DNA of 64,000 nucleotides, taken from Vanilla planifolia. Lineage: Eukaryota > Streptophyta > Magnoliopsida > Asparagales > Orchidaceae. The stretch is from contig JAIUJO010002340.1 of NCBI GenBank assembly GCA_023846275.1, positions 157,001 to 221,000 on the forward strand. Reading direction: 5' to 3'. Of the stretch, positions 45,859-56,500 are shown piece by piece; the stretch's first letter is position 1; each line of letters starts with the position of its first letter. The notes beneath the pieces were generated by a model that saw only the letters and a program-made list of their open reading frames with translations, did not search any database and was not told the origin of the DNA. The position numbers were made by a program, and so were the translations under genes.

Positions 45859-46775
45859 TTAGAGCTAGGTTAGGCTAGGCTAGGCAAGATTAGAGTACAA
45901 CAGAATAGAGTAGAGCAGTGTAGAGTAGATTAGAGTTGAGTTGAGTATAGTAAAGTAGAGTATTATAGAGTAGAATAAAGTAGAGTAGTGCTAAAATAAT
46001 CGAAGCTTGGCTAGGTTAAAGTAGAGTAGAAAAGTGCTTAGTTAGGCTTGGCTTGGCTAGGGTAGAGTAGAGTAGAGAAGAGTAGCATAGGGTAGACTGT
46101 AGCTCGATTAGACCAGCTTAGGTTAAGCTAGGCTAGATAGAGTAGAGTAGAAAAGAGTGAGAAGAGTAGAGCAAAGTAGAGCTGAGCATAGAATAGTAGA
46201 GTAAAGCAGAGTAGAGCAGAGTAGAGTGGAGTAGAGCAGAGTGAAGCTTAGGTAGGTTAAGCAAGGTTAGGTTAGAGTAGAGTATAGTAGAATAGAGTAG
46301 AGTAGAGTAGATTAGAGCAAGGTTAGGCAAGACTAGATGAGATTAGAGTGTAATAGAGTAGAGTAGAGTAGAGTTGATTAGAGTTGAGTTGAGTGTAGTA
46401 GAGTAGAGTATTATAGAGTAGAATAAAGTAGAGTAGTGCTAAATTAGTCGAAGATAGGCTAGGTTAGAGTAGAGTAGAGTAGAAAAGAGCTTAGTTAGGC
46501 TTGGCTTGGCTAGAGTAGAGAAGAATAGTGTAGGTTAGACTACTGCTCGATTAGTCCAGCTTAGGCTAAGCTAGCAAGGATAAAGTAGAGTAGAATAGAG
46601 TGAGAAGAGCAGAGCAAAGTAGAGCAAAGCATAGCTGAACATAGAACAGTAGAGTAAAGTAAAGTAGAGTAGAGAAAAGTTGAGTAGAGTGGAGCAGAGT
46701 AGAGGAGAGTAAAGCTTGGGTAGGCTAAGCAAGGCTAGGTTAGAGTAGAGTGGAGTAGAGTAAAGTAGAGTGGAA
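45854..46775 (+). repeat. Tandem duplication of a ~450-bp multi-block unit
   Basis: Copies about 45854-46306 and 46307-46775 share ordered rare variants: GATTAGAGTTGAGTTGAGT, then TTATAGAGTAGAATAAAG (45963 and 46411), AATCGAAG or AGTCGAAG, GCTTAGTTAGGCTTGGC, GCTCGATTAG with CCAGCTTAGG, and GAGTGAGAAGAG. The offset is 453 at the left end and 448 further in. Each unit holds about five A/B cycles. Divergence is moderate. Confidence 0.85.
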
Positions 46776-47051
46776 GAGGAGAATAGAGTATAATAGAGTA
46801 GAGCAAAGTAGAGTAGAGCTTGGTTAGGCTAGGCTAGGCTTGGTGAGGCTAGATAGAGTAGAGTAGATTATTATAGAGCTAGGTTAGGTTAGGATAGGCT
46901 TGGCTCGAGATGGCTAAAGTAAAAAAGAGTAAAGCATAGCAGAGGAGAGGAAAATAGAGAAGAGTAGAGTAGAGCTAGGTTAGGCTAAGTGAGGTTAGGC
47001 TAGGAAAGGCAAAGGTATGCTAGGCTAGGCTAGAGTTGAGTATAGTTGAGC
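46776..47051 (+). repeat. Mixed A/B array
   Basis: Short alternating blocks between two tandem duplications, with GGTGAGGCTAGATAG and GGCTCGAGATGGCTAAAG as local variants. The second resembles GGCTCGTCGTGGCTAAAG near 47524, which may be a further diverged copy. Confidence 0.75.
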
Positions 47052-47167
47052 AGAGTAGAGTAGAGTAGAGGTAAGTTAGGTTAGCATAGACAAGGTTAGA
47101 CTAGAGTAGAGTAGAGTAGAGGTAAGTTAGGTTAGCATAGACAAGGTTAGACTAGAGTAGAGTAGAG
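47052..47167 (+). repeat. 51-bp tandem duplication, 65 bp identical
   Basis: Bases 47052-47116 and 47103-47167 are identical with an offset of 51. The unit contains the distinctive GGTAAGTTAGGTTAGC and ATAGACAAGGTTAGAC words and one A-to-B junction. The period is 5n+1, as expected for a single junction. The perfect identity points to a very recent duplication. Confidence 0.92.
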
Positions 47168-50100
47168 AAGGGTTTTGTAGAGTAGAATAGTTCTCGGTAT
47201 GGCTAGGCTAGAGTAAAGTAGAGTGGAGTAGAGCATAGTAGAGCCAAGCAAAGTAAAGCTGAGTAGAGTAGAGAATAATACGGTAGAGTAGAGCAGAAAA
47301 GAGCAAAGTAGAGCAGAGTATAATAGAGTAGAGTAGAGCTTGGCTAGGTTAAGCTAGGTTAGGTTGGGCTAGGTTAGAGTAGAGTAGAGGAGAATAGATT
47401 ATAATATAATAGAGTAGAGTAAAGCCATGTTATACTAGGCTAGGCTAAGCTAGGCCAAGCAAGGAGAGGCTAAAAAGAGCAGGGTAGATTAGAGTAGAGC
47501 TACGTTAGCTTAGGCTAGGCTAGGCTCGTCGTGGCTAAAGTAGAGAAGAGTACAGTAGAGCCTAATAGATTAGAGTAGACAAAAGTTGAGTAGAGCAAAG
47601 TTAGGTTAAGCTAGGTCAGGCTAGGCGAGGCAAGGCTAGGTTAGGCTAGGAGAGAGTCGAGTATAGTAGAGCAGAGTAGAGTACAATAAAGCTAGGTTAG
47701 GTTAGGCTAGGCTAGAGTAGAGTAGAGTAGTGTAGAGACGAGTGGAATAGAGCAGAGCAGAATAGAGCAGAGAAGACCAGAGCAGTGAAGAGCAGAGCAG
47801 AGCTTGGTTAGGCAAGGTTAGCCTAGGCTAGACAAAGCAAGGCTAAGCTAGACTAGAGTAGCATAGAGCAGAGTAAAGTAGAGTAGTGCAAAGTATTGTA
47901 GAGTTGAGTAGAGTAGAGCAGACTAAAGCAAGGTTAGGCTAAGTTAGGCTAGGCTAAGATAGTAGAGGAAAGGAGAGCATAGTATAGCAGAGTAAGATAG
48001 AGAACAATAGAGTAGAGTCGAGCAGAGCAGAGTAGAGTAGAGTAGAGTAGAGCCAAGCAGAGCAAAGTAGAGCAAAGTAGGGTAGAGTAGGGCAAGGTTA
48101 GGCTAAGCTATGCTATGTTAAGTTAGAGTAGAGTAAAGTAGAGTCGAGTAAAGTAGACTAGAGTATAGAAGAGTAGAATAGAGTAGAGTAGAGCTTGGTT
48201 AGGTTAAGTTAAGCTAGTCTAAGTTTGGCTAAAGTGGTGTAAATTTGTGTAGATTAGAGCAAAGCAGAGTATAGAAGAGTATAACAAAGCAGAGTAGAGT
48301 AGTGCTAGGTTAGGCTAGGCTAGGTTCGACTAGGCTAGGCTAGGTTAGGCAAGGCTTGAGTCAAGTAGTGTAGAGTAGAGTAGAGCAGAGTAGAGCTAGG
48401 TTCAGTTAGGCTAGGCGAAGCAAGGCTTGGCTAAAAGAGAGTAGAGTAATGTAGTGTAGAATAAAGTAAAGCAGAGTAGAGCAGAGCAGAGTAGGGTAGA
48501 GCATAGCAGAGTAGAGTAGAGTAGAGTATTTTATAGCAGAGTAGAATATAGCCGAGTAGAGTAGAGCAGAGCTAAGTTAGGCTAGGGTAAGAAAGAGTAG
48601 AGTAGAGTAGAGTGGATACAGTAAGTAGAGTAGAGTAGAGTAAAGCTTTGCTAGGATATGCTATGTTGGGCTAGCAAAAAGTAGTTAGAGTATTATATGG
48701 CAGAGTAGACTAGAGTTGAGTTGAGTATAGCTAAGCAGAGTATAGTAGAGCAGAGAAGAATAGAACAGAGCAGAGAAGAGAAGAGCAAAATAGAGAAGAG
48801 TAGAGTCGAGTATAGAAAAGTAAAGCAGAGTAGAATAAAGCAGAGTAGAGTAGAGTAGGGTTCAGCTAGGCTAAGCTAATCTTGAGGAGTATATTAGAGT
48901 AGAGCTAGGAAAAGCTAGGCCAGGCTAGGCTATGTTATAGTAGAGTAGAGTAGAGCTAGGTTAGGTTAGGCTAGGCTAGGCTAAGCTTTGCTAAAGGATA
49001 GTAGAGAAGAGCAGAGCAGAACTGAGTAGAGTAGAGCAAGGTAGAGCATAATAGAGTAAAGTATAGTAGAGCTTTGCAGAGTAGAGCAGAGTAAAGTAGA
49101 GCGAAGCAGAGCAGTGCTAGGTTAGGCTAGGCTTGCTAGGCATGGTTAGGCTTGGCTAGAGTCGAGTAGAGTGTAGTAGAGTGGAGTAGAGAAGAGCTAA
49201 GTCAGGTAAATGAGGCTAGGTTAAAGTAGAAAATAGTAGAGTATAATACAATAGAGAAGAATAGAGCTAGGTTTTGCTTAGCTAAGGTAAGATAAGCTAG
49301 CATGCCTAGGCTAGGCTAGAGTAGAGTAGAGCAAAGCAAAGTAGAGAAGAATAGAGTAGAGAAGAGTAGAGCAGAGCAAGGTTAGGTTATGGTAGAGTAC
49401 AGTAAAGTAGGGTAGAGCTTTGTTAGGCTAGAAAAAGCAAGATTAGGCAAAACTAGGTTAGAGTATAGCATAGTAGACCAGAGTAGAGTAGAACAAAGCA
49501 AAGCAGAGTAGTATAGGGTAGTCCAGAGCAGAACAAAGTAGAGCAGAGCGAAGAAAATTAGAGTAGAGCTACATTTGGGTAGGCCAACTCAGGCAAGGCT
49601 AGGCTAAAGTGAAGTAGAGCAAAGCAAAGTTAGGCTAGGCAAGGTTAGAGTAGAGTAGAGTAGAGTAGTGTAAAGTAGAGTAGGGCTGAGGTAAGTTAGG
49701 TTAAGCTAGCCTTGGTTAGGCTTGGCAAGAGTGGAGTAAAAGAATTGAGTAGAATAGAGTAGAGCAGAGTAGCGCTAGTTTAGATGCATAGTAGAGCAGA
49801 TAAGAGTAGGGTAGAGCATAGTAGAGTAGAGCTAGGCTAGGTTAAGTTAGGCTTGGCTAAAGTAGAGTAGAGAAGAGAAGAGTAGAGTAGAATAGACTAT
49901 AACTAAGTTATGCTTGGCTAGGCTAGGGTAAACTATGTAAGAGTGGACTAGAGTATAGTAGAGTAGAGTAGAGCTGCATAGAGTAGAGCAGAGTGGAGCA
50001 GAATAAAAAATTGTAGAGCAGAGTAGATTAGAGCAGAGCAGAGTAGAATAGAGAATAATAAAGCTAGGATAGGCTAGGCTAAGCTAAGACAAGCAAGGCT

Positions 50101-53096
50101 AGGCTAAAGTAGAGTAGATTAGAGTGAAGTAGAGCAGAGTATAGTAGAGTAGATTAGAGTAGAGTAAAGTAGAGCTGAGCTAGGTTAGTTTAGGCTAGGC
50201 TAGGCCAAGATAATCTAGTCTAAGGTATTCTATAGTCGTAGAATAAAGTAGAGTTGAGCTAGAGTAAGCTAGGCAAAGTTAGGCTAGGCTTGATAAGAGT
50301 AGTGTTGAGTGGAGTAGAGTAGAGAAGATCATAGGAGAGAAGAGTAGAGCAAAATAGAGTAGAGTAGAGTAGAGTTGAGAAAAGCAAAGCACAATCAAGC
50401 AAAGCATTGCAGAGCAAAGCAGAGTAAAGCAGAGAAGAGTAGGGGATAATAGAGCAGAGTAGAGAAGAGAAAAATAGAGCAAAGCAGAGTAGAGTATAGC
50501 AATGTAGAGTGGAGTAGAGTAGAGCTAGGTTAAGCTAAGCTGGGGTAAAGTGGAGTCGATTAGAGTAGAGTAATATAGAGTAAAGTATAGTAGAGCTAGG
50601 TTAGGCTAGCATAGGCTAGGCTAGGCTAGAGTAGAGTAGAGTAGAGCTAGTTTAAGCTAACTTAGGCTAAAGTAGGTTAGAGTAATGTAGAATAGAGTAG
50701 AGTAGACTAAAGTGAAGTATAATAGGGTAGAGAAGAGAAAATCTTAGCAAAACAGAGCAGAGCAAAGCAAAGTAGAGTCAGGTAGAGCAGAACAAAGTAG
50801 AGTAGAATAGAGTAGAGTAGAGCAGAGCAGAGCAAAGCTAGGTTAAGTAAGGTTAGGCTTGGTTAAGCTAAGATAGGCTATGCTAGAGTAGAATAGAGTA
50901 AAGTAAAGCAGAGTAGAGATAAATAAAGTAGATTAGAGTATAATAGAGTTGTGCTAAGTTAGGTCAGGCTAAGTTAGGCTTGGCTTGGCTAGAATAAGCT
51001 AAGCTAGGCTATGCTATGCTAGAGTAAAAGAATAGAGTACGGTAGAGTTAGGATTGGCTAGGCAAGATAAGGCTAGAATAGGCTAGAGTAGAGTAGAATA
51101 GAGTAAATCATAAAAGAGTAGAGAAGAGCAGAATAGAGTAGAACAGAGTAGAGCAGAGCAGAGAAAAGTGTTGGATTGTGGAGCAAAGTAGAGAAGAGTA
51201 GAGTAAAGCAGAGCAAAGAAGAGCAAAGCTTTGTGAGGCTAGGCTAAGCAAGAGTAGAGCAGTGTAAAGTAGAGAAGAGTGGAGTAAAGTAGTGTAGAGT
51301 TAGGTTAGGGAAGCCTCAACTAGGCTAAGCAAGGTTGGAGTATAGTAGAGTTGAGTAGAGCAAAGTAAAGTAGAGTAGAGTAGAGTAAAGTAGATTAGAG
51401 CAAAGCAAGGCAAAATAGAGCAAAGTAGAGAAGGGTAGAGTAGAGTGGAGCATAGTTAACTAGTGAAAATTAAAGTAGAGCAGAGTAGAGAAAAGTAGAG
51501 TAAAGCTAGTTTAGGCTAAGCTAGGCTAGAGTAGAGTATAGTATCATAGAGTGGAGTAGAGTAGGGTAGAGTAGAGCACAGTAGAATAGAATAGAGCAGA
51601 GGAGAGAAGAGCAAAGTAGAGAAGAGCATAGTAGAGCATTGAAGAGTAGAGCAAAGCAAAGAAGAGGAGAGTAGAGTAAAGTAGCGTACATTATAGTAGA
51701 GAAAATTAGAGTAGAGTAGAGCAAAGAAGAGTAAAGCAGAGCTAGGTTAGGCTCGACTTGGCTTGGCTAGGCTCGACTAGAGTAGAGTAGAGTAGAGTAT
51801 TGTAGAGTAGAGTAAAGCAGAGCTAAGTTAGGCTAGGCTAGGCGAGGTTATAGTAAAGTAGGGTAGAGTAGAGTTGAATAGAGTAAGAAAAGTAGGGTAG
51901 AGTAGAGATAGGTTAGGTTGGGCTATGCTAGGTTAGGCTAGGATAGGGTAAGCTAGGCTAGGCTAGAGTAGAGAAGAGTAGAGCAGAGTAGAGTAGAGCA
52001 GAGCAAAGAAGAATGGAGTTTGCAAAGTAGAGTAGAGTATAGTAAAATAAAGCTTAGTTAGGCTAGGCTAGGCTAAGCTAGAGTAGCATAAAACAGAGCA
52101 GAGCATAGTAGAGCAGAGCAGAGTATGGTGGAGTAGAGTAGAGTATAGCAAAGTAGAGTAGTGAAAAGCAAAGCAGAGCAGAGTGAGGATAGGCGAGGCT
52201 AGCTGAGGCCAGAGTAGAGTAGAGTTGAGTTGAGCAGAGTAGCGTAGAACTAAGCAAGGTTGGGTTTGGCTAGGCTGGGCTAGGGTAGGCTTGGCTTGGC
52301 TAGAGTATGAAAAAAATAGAGTATAGTAAAGTAGAGCTAAGTTAAGTTAGGCTAGGCTAGGCTGGAGTTCAATATGGTAGAGTAGAGTAGAACAGATTAA
52401 TGCTGAGTAGAGCAGAGTAGTGTAGAGTAGAGCAGTGTAGAGCAGAGGTAAGCAGAGCTTGGTTAGGCTAGACTAGGCCATGATAGGCTAGAGTAGAGTA
52501 TAGAAAAGATGAGCTAGGTTAGGTGAAGCTAAGCTAGCCTAGGTTAGAGAGGAGTAGAGTCAAGTTGTGCTAGGATAGGCTAGGTAAGGCTATGCTAGAG
52601 TAGAGTAAAGTAAAATAGAGTAGAGTAGAGTAGACTAGAGTAGAGCTTTGTTAGGCTAGGCTAGGCTAGGGTAGGCTAGGTTAAGCTAGGCTTGACTAGA
52701 GTAGAGTTGAGGAGAGGAGAGCAGAGCAGAGTAGAGCATAATAAGGCAAAGCAAAGAAGAGTATAGCAAAGCAGAAGAGCAAGGTAAAGCAATGTAGAGC
52801 TAAGCAGAGTAGAGCAGAGCAATGTAGAGTAGAGTGGAGTAGACCAGAGTAGAGTAGAGTAGAGTAGAATTAGGTTATTCTAAGCTAGGATAGGCTATAA
52901 TAGAGTAGAGTGGAGTAGAGTTTAATAGAGTTGAGTGGAGCCTGGTCAGGCAAGACGAGACTTGGTTAGGCTAGGCTAGGCTACATTAAGCTAGATTACA
53001 GTAGAGTATAATAGAGTAGAGTAAAGTAGAGCTTGATTCGCTAATGCTAGGCTTGGTTAGGCTACAGTACAGTAGAGTACAGTAGAATAGAGTAGA
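47168..53096 (+). repeat. Mixed A/B array
   Basis: Alternating blocks. A-rich stretches include 48480-48560, 48700-48860, 50290-50520 and 51560-51740. A local irregularity near 51167-51182 reads AAAGTGTTGGATTGTGG. Around 52307-52320 an A run (GAAAAAAATAG) interrupts an exit from a B block. No gene, RNA gene or mobile element is supported. Confidence 0.85.
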
Positions 53097-53582
53097 TTAG
53101 AGTAGAATAGGGTATAGGAGAGGAGAGGGGAGGAGAAGAGAGGTGAGGAGAAGAGAGGAGAGTAGAGCAGAGTCAAGCAAAGCATAGAATAATAGAGTAG
53201 AGTAGAGCAAAGATGAGTAAAGCAGAGTAGAGTAGTGTAGAGCCAAGCAAAGTAGGGTAGAGAAGAGCAGAGCAGAGAAGAGCTGAGCAAAGCAAACAAG
53301 AGTAGAGCATAACAGAGTAGTAGAGAGCATCACAAAGGTTGGAGTAGAAGAGCAAAGCAGAGTAGAGTGGAGCAGAGCAGAGTAGAGTAAGCAAAAGCTA
53401 GGTAAGGAAAGGCCTGACATTTCTAAGCTCGGCTCGAGTAGAGTAGAGTCGAGAAGAGTTAGGTTAAGCAAACCTAGGCTAGAGTATTGTAGAGTAGAGT
53501 AGAGTAAAGTAGGATAGAGTAGAACAAAACATAGTAGAGCAAAGCAGAGTAGAGTAAAGTAGAGCAAAGAAGAGTAGAACAA
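53097..53582 (+). repeat. A-rich stretch with purine tracts
   Basis: This stretch is poor in intact B blocks and therefore carries the longest reverse-strand open frame in the window (161 codons). It includes purine-only tracts at 53116-53143 and 53145-53162, built from GGAGA and GAAGA pentamers. The only B-like pieces (about 53398-53435 and 53460-53480) are mutated so that they lack TAG in that reverse frame. I interpret the frame as a by-product of missing B blocks, not a gene. Confidence 0.8.
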
Positions 53583-56500
53583 AGTAGAGTAGAGGATAGC
53601 ATAGTTTGGTTAACGTAGGCTAGGTTGAAAAATGCTAGGCTATGCTAAAATAGAGTAGAATAGAGTATGGTAGGGTAAAGTAGAGTAGAGCTAAGTTTGT
53701 TTAGGCTAGGCTAGGTTAAGTTAGAGTAGATTAGAGTATATTAGAGCATAGTAGAGTTGTGTGAAGTATAGTAAAGCTAGGTTAGGTTAGGTTAGGCTAG
53801 GGAAGGCTTAGTTAGGCTAGAGTAGAGTAGAGTAGAATAGAGTAAAGGGAATTAGAGTAGAGCTAGGTTAGGCTTAGCTAGACTAGGTTAAACATGGTTG
53901 GAGTAGACTAGTGTAGATTAAAGTAGAGTAGACTAGAGTAGAGTAGAGAAAAAAAGCAGAGCAAAGAAGACTAGAGTATAGTAGGGCAGAGTAGAGTAAA
54001 GTAGAGTAGAAAAGAGCAAAGCAGAGTAGAGAAGAGAAGGGTAGAGTAGAGAAAAATAAAGTAGAGTAGAGAAGTGGAAAGCTGAGTAGAGTAGAGTTAG
54101 GATAGGCTAAGCTAGGCTTTGATAAGCTAGAGTAGAGTATAGTAGAGTAGAGTAAAGTAGAGTATAATAAAGAAAAGTAGAGTAGAGCAGAGTAGTTTAG
54201 AGTAGAGTAAAGCAAAGCAGCATAGAAAAGAGTAGAGCAAAGCTAAGAAGAGTAAAGATGAGTAGCATACAACAGAGCAGAGAAAATTATAGCAAGGCAG
54301 AGTAGAGTCGAGCAGAACAAAGTAGAGTAGAGCAGAGCTAGGTTATGTTAGGCTTAACTTAGCTAGGCTAAAGTAGAGTAGACCAAAGTAGAATAGACTA
54401 GAGTAGAGCAGTGCTAGGTTAGGGTTGGCTAGGCTAGGTTATAGTAAAGTAGAGTAGAGTAGAGTAAAGTTAAGTATAGTAGAGCTAGGTTCGGTTAGAC
54501 TATTCTAAGCTAGGCGAGGCTAGGCCTGGCCAGGGTAGGCTAGCTTTAGCTAGAGTAGAGTAGAGTAGAATAGAGTAGAGTAGAGTAGAGTAGAGTAGAG
54601 CTAGCTTAGGCTAGGCTAGGCTAGTTTAGAGTTGAGTTTAGTGGAGGAGAGTTGAGCAGAGCAGCGTAGAGTAGTGTGGAGCAGAGCAAAGTAGAGTAGA
54701 GTAGAGAAAAACAGAGTAAAGCAGAGCTAGGTTAGGCGAGGCCAGGCTAGTGTTAGAATGGAGTAGAGTAGAGTAGAGTGTAGAGTGGAGTAGAGTAAGT
54801 TGGAAAAGAGCTAGGTTAGGCAAGGCTAGCCTAGATTATGCTAGTTTAGGGTAGGCTATGCTAGCCCAAACAAGGCTAGAGAGGAGTAGTCTAGAGCTAG
54901 ATTAGGTTAGGTTTTGGTAGGCTAGATTACAATAGAGTAGAGTAGAGTAAAATAGAGTAGAGCTAAGAAAAGCAGATCAATGGAGAGCAGAGCATAGTAG
55001 AGAAAAGAAGTGTTGAGCAGAGCTAAGCAGAGTTAGGTTAAGCTAAGCTAGGCTAGGCTCGGCTAAGCTCGGTGAGAGTAGAGTAGAGTAAAGTAGAGCT
55101 AGTTTAGGTAAGGCTAAGATAGAGTAGAGTAGACTAGAGTAGAGTAGAGTAGAGTAGATTAGAGTATAGTAGACTCAATTAGAGAAGAGTAGAGCTAGGT
55201 TAGGCTAGGCTAGGCAAGGCTAAGCTAGGATAGAGAAGGTTAGCCAAGGCTAGGTGAGAGTGCAGTATAGCCGAGTAGAGAAGAGAAGAGTAGAGTAGAG
55301 CAGAGGATAGTAGTGTAGAGAAGAGTAGAGAAGAATAGTACAGAGCTGAGCAAAAAAGAGCAGAGTAGAGTAGAGTAGAGAGAGTAGAGTAGAGCTTGTT
55401 TAGGCTAAGCTAGGCTGGGATAGGTTAGTAGAGTTAGTGAAAATAGCTAGGTTAAGCATGGCTAGCCTATGTTATTCTAGGCTAGGTTGGGTTGGGTTAG
55501 GCTAGCAAGGCAAGGTAAGAGTAGAGTATAGTAGAAGTAGAGCTAGTTTAGGATAGGCTAGGCTTGGTTAGAGCACAACAGAGCAGAGAGGTGAGAGCTG
55601 AGTAGAGCTGAGTAGAGTAGATCAGAGTATAGCAGAGCAGTGCAGAGTAAAGCTAAGTAGAGTTAATTAGGCTTAGCTAGACTAGGATAGGTAATGCAAG
55701 ACTAGGTTAGCCTAAGTTAGGTGACAGTAGAGTATAGTATAGTAGAGCTAGGTTAGGCAAGGCAAGGTTAAGCTAGGTTAAAGTAGAGTTGACTAGAATA
55801 GAGAAAAGTAGTGTAGAGTAGAGTAGAGTAGAGTATAGCTGGGTTAGATGAGGCGAGGCTAGGGTAGGTTAGGGAAGGATGAGAAGGGCTAGGCTAGAGT
55901 AGAGTAGTGTAGAGTAGAGAAAGCTTTGTTAGGCTAGGCAAGGCTAAAGTAGAGTGGAGTAGAGTAGAGAAGAGTAGAGCAAACTGGAGTAGAGCAGAGT
56001 AGGGAACAATAGAGCTTAGCAGAGCAAGATGGAGAAAAGTATAGTAGGGCAGAGTAGAGTTGAGAAGGGCATAGTAGAGTGGGGTTGAGAAAGGTTAGGC
56101 TAAGCTAGGCTAAGTTTTGCTAGGTTAGTGTAGAACAGGGGAGTAGAGTAGAGTAAAGTAGAGTAGAGTAGAGTATAGTATAGTATAATATAGTATAGTA
56201 GAGTAAAGCTAGCTTAAGGTAGGCTACGCTAGGCTAGGCTCGAGTAGATTAGAGTGGAGTAGAGTAGAGTTCAGTAGAGCTAGGTTAGGTTCAGCCAGGC
56301 TAGGCTAGGGTTGGTTGAAGTAGAATAAAGTAAGACAGAGTAGAGCAGAGAATAGCATGATAAAGCAAAATGGACTAGAATAAAGTAGAGAAAAGCAAAG
56401 TAGAGCAAAGTAGAGTTAAGCAAAGCTAGGTTAGTGTAGAGCAGAGCAAAGATGAGTAGAGCTAGGTTAGGCAAAGCTTGGTTAGTAAAGAGTAGAGTAG

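Noticed and set aside
53097..53582. 161-codon reverse-strand open frame, the longest in the window
   Set aside because: The product is almost entirely a Tyr-Ser-Thr-Leu-Leu type ladder produced by translating the 5-bp repeat. It has no domain, no credible start context and no codon pattern beyond the pentamer. Its length is explained by missing B-block stops.
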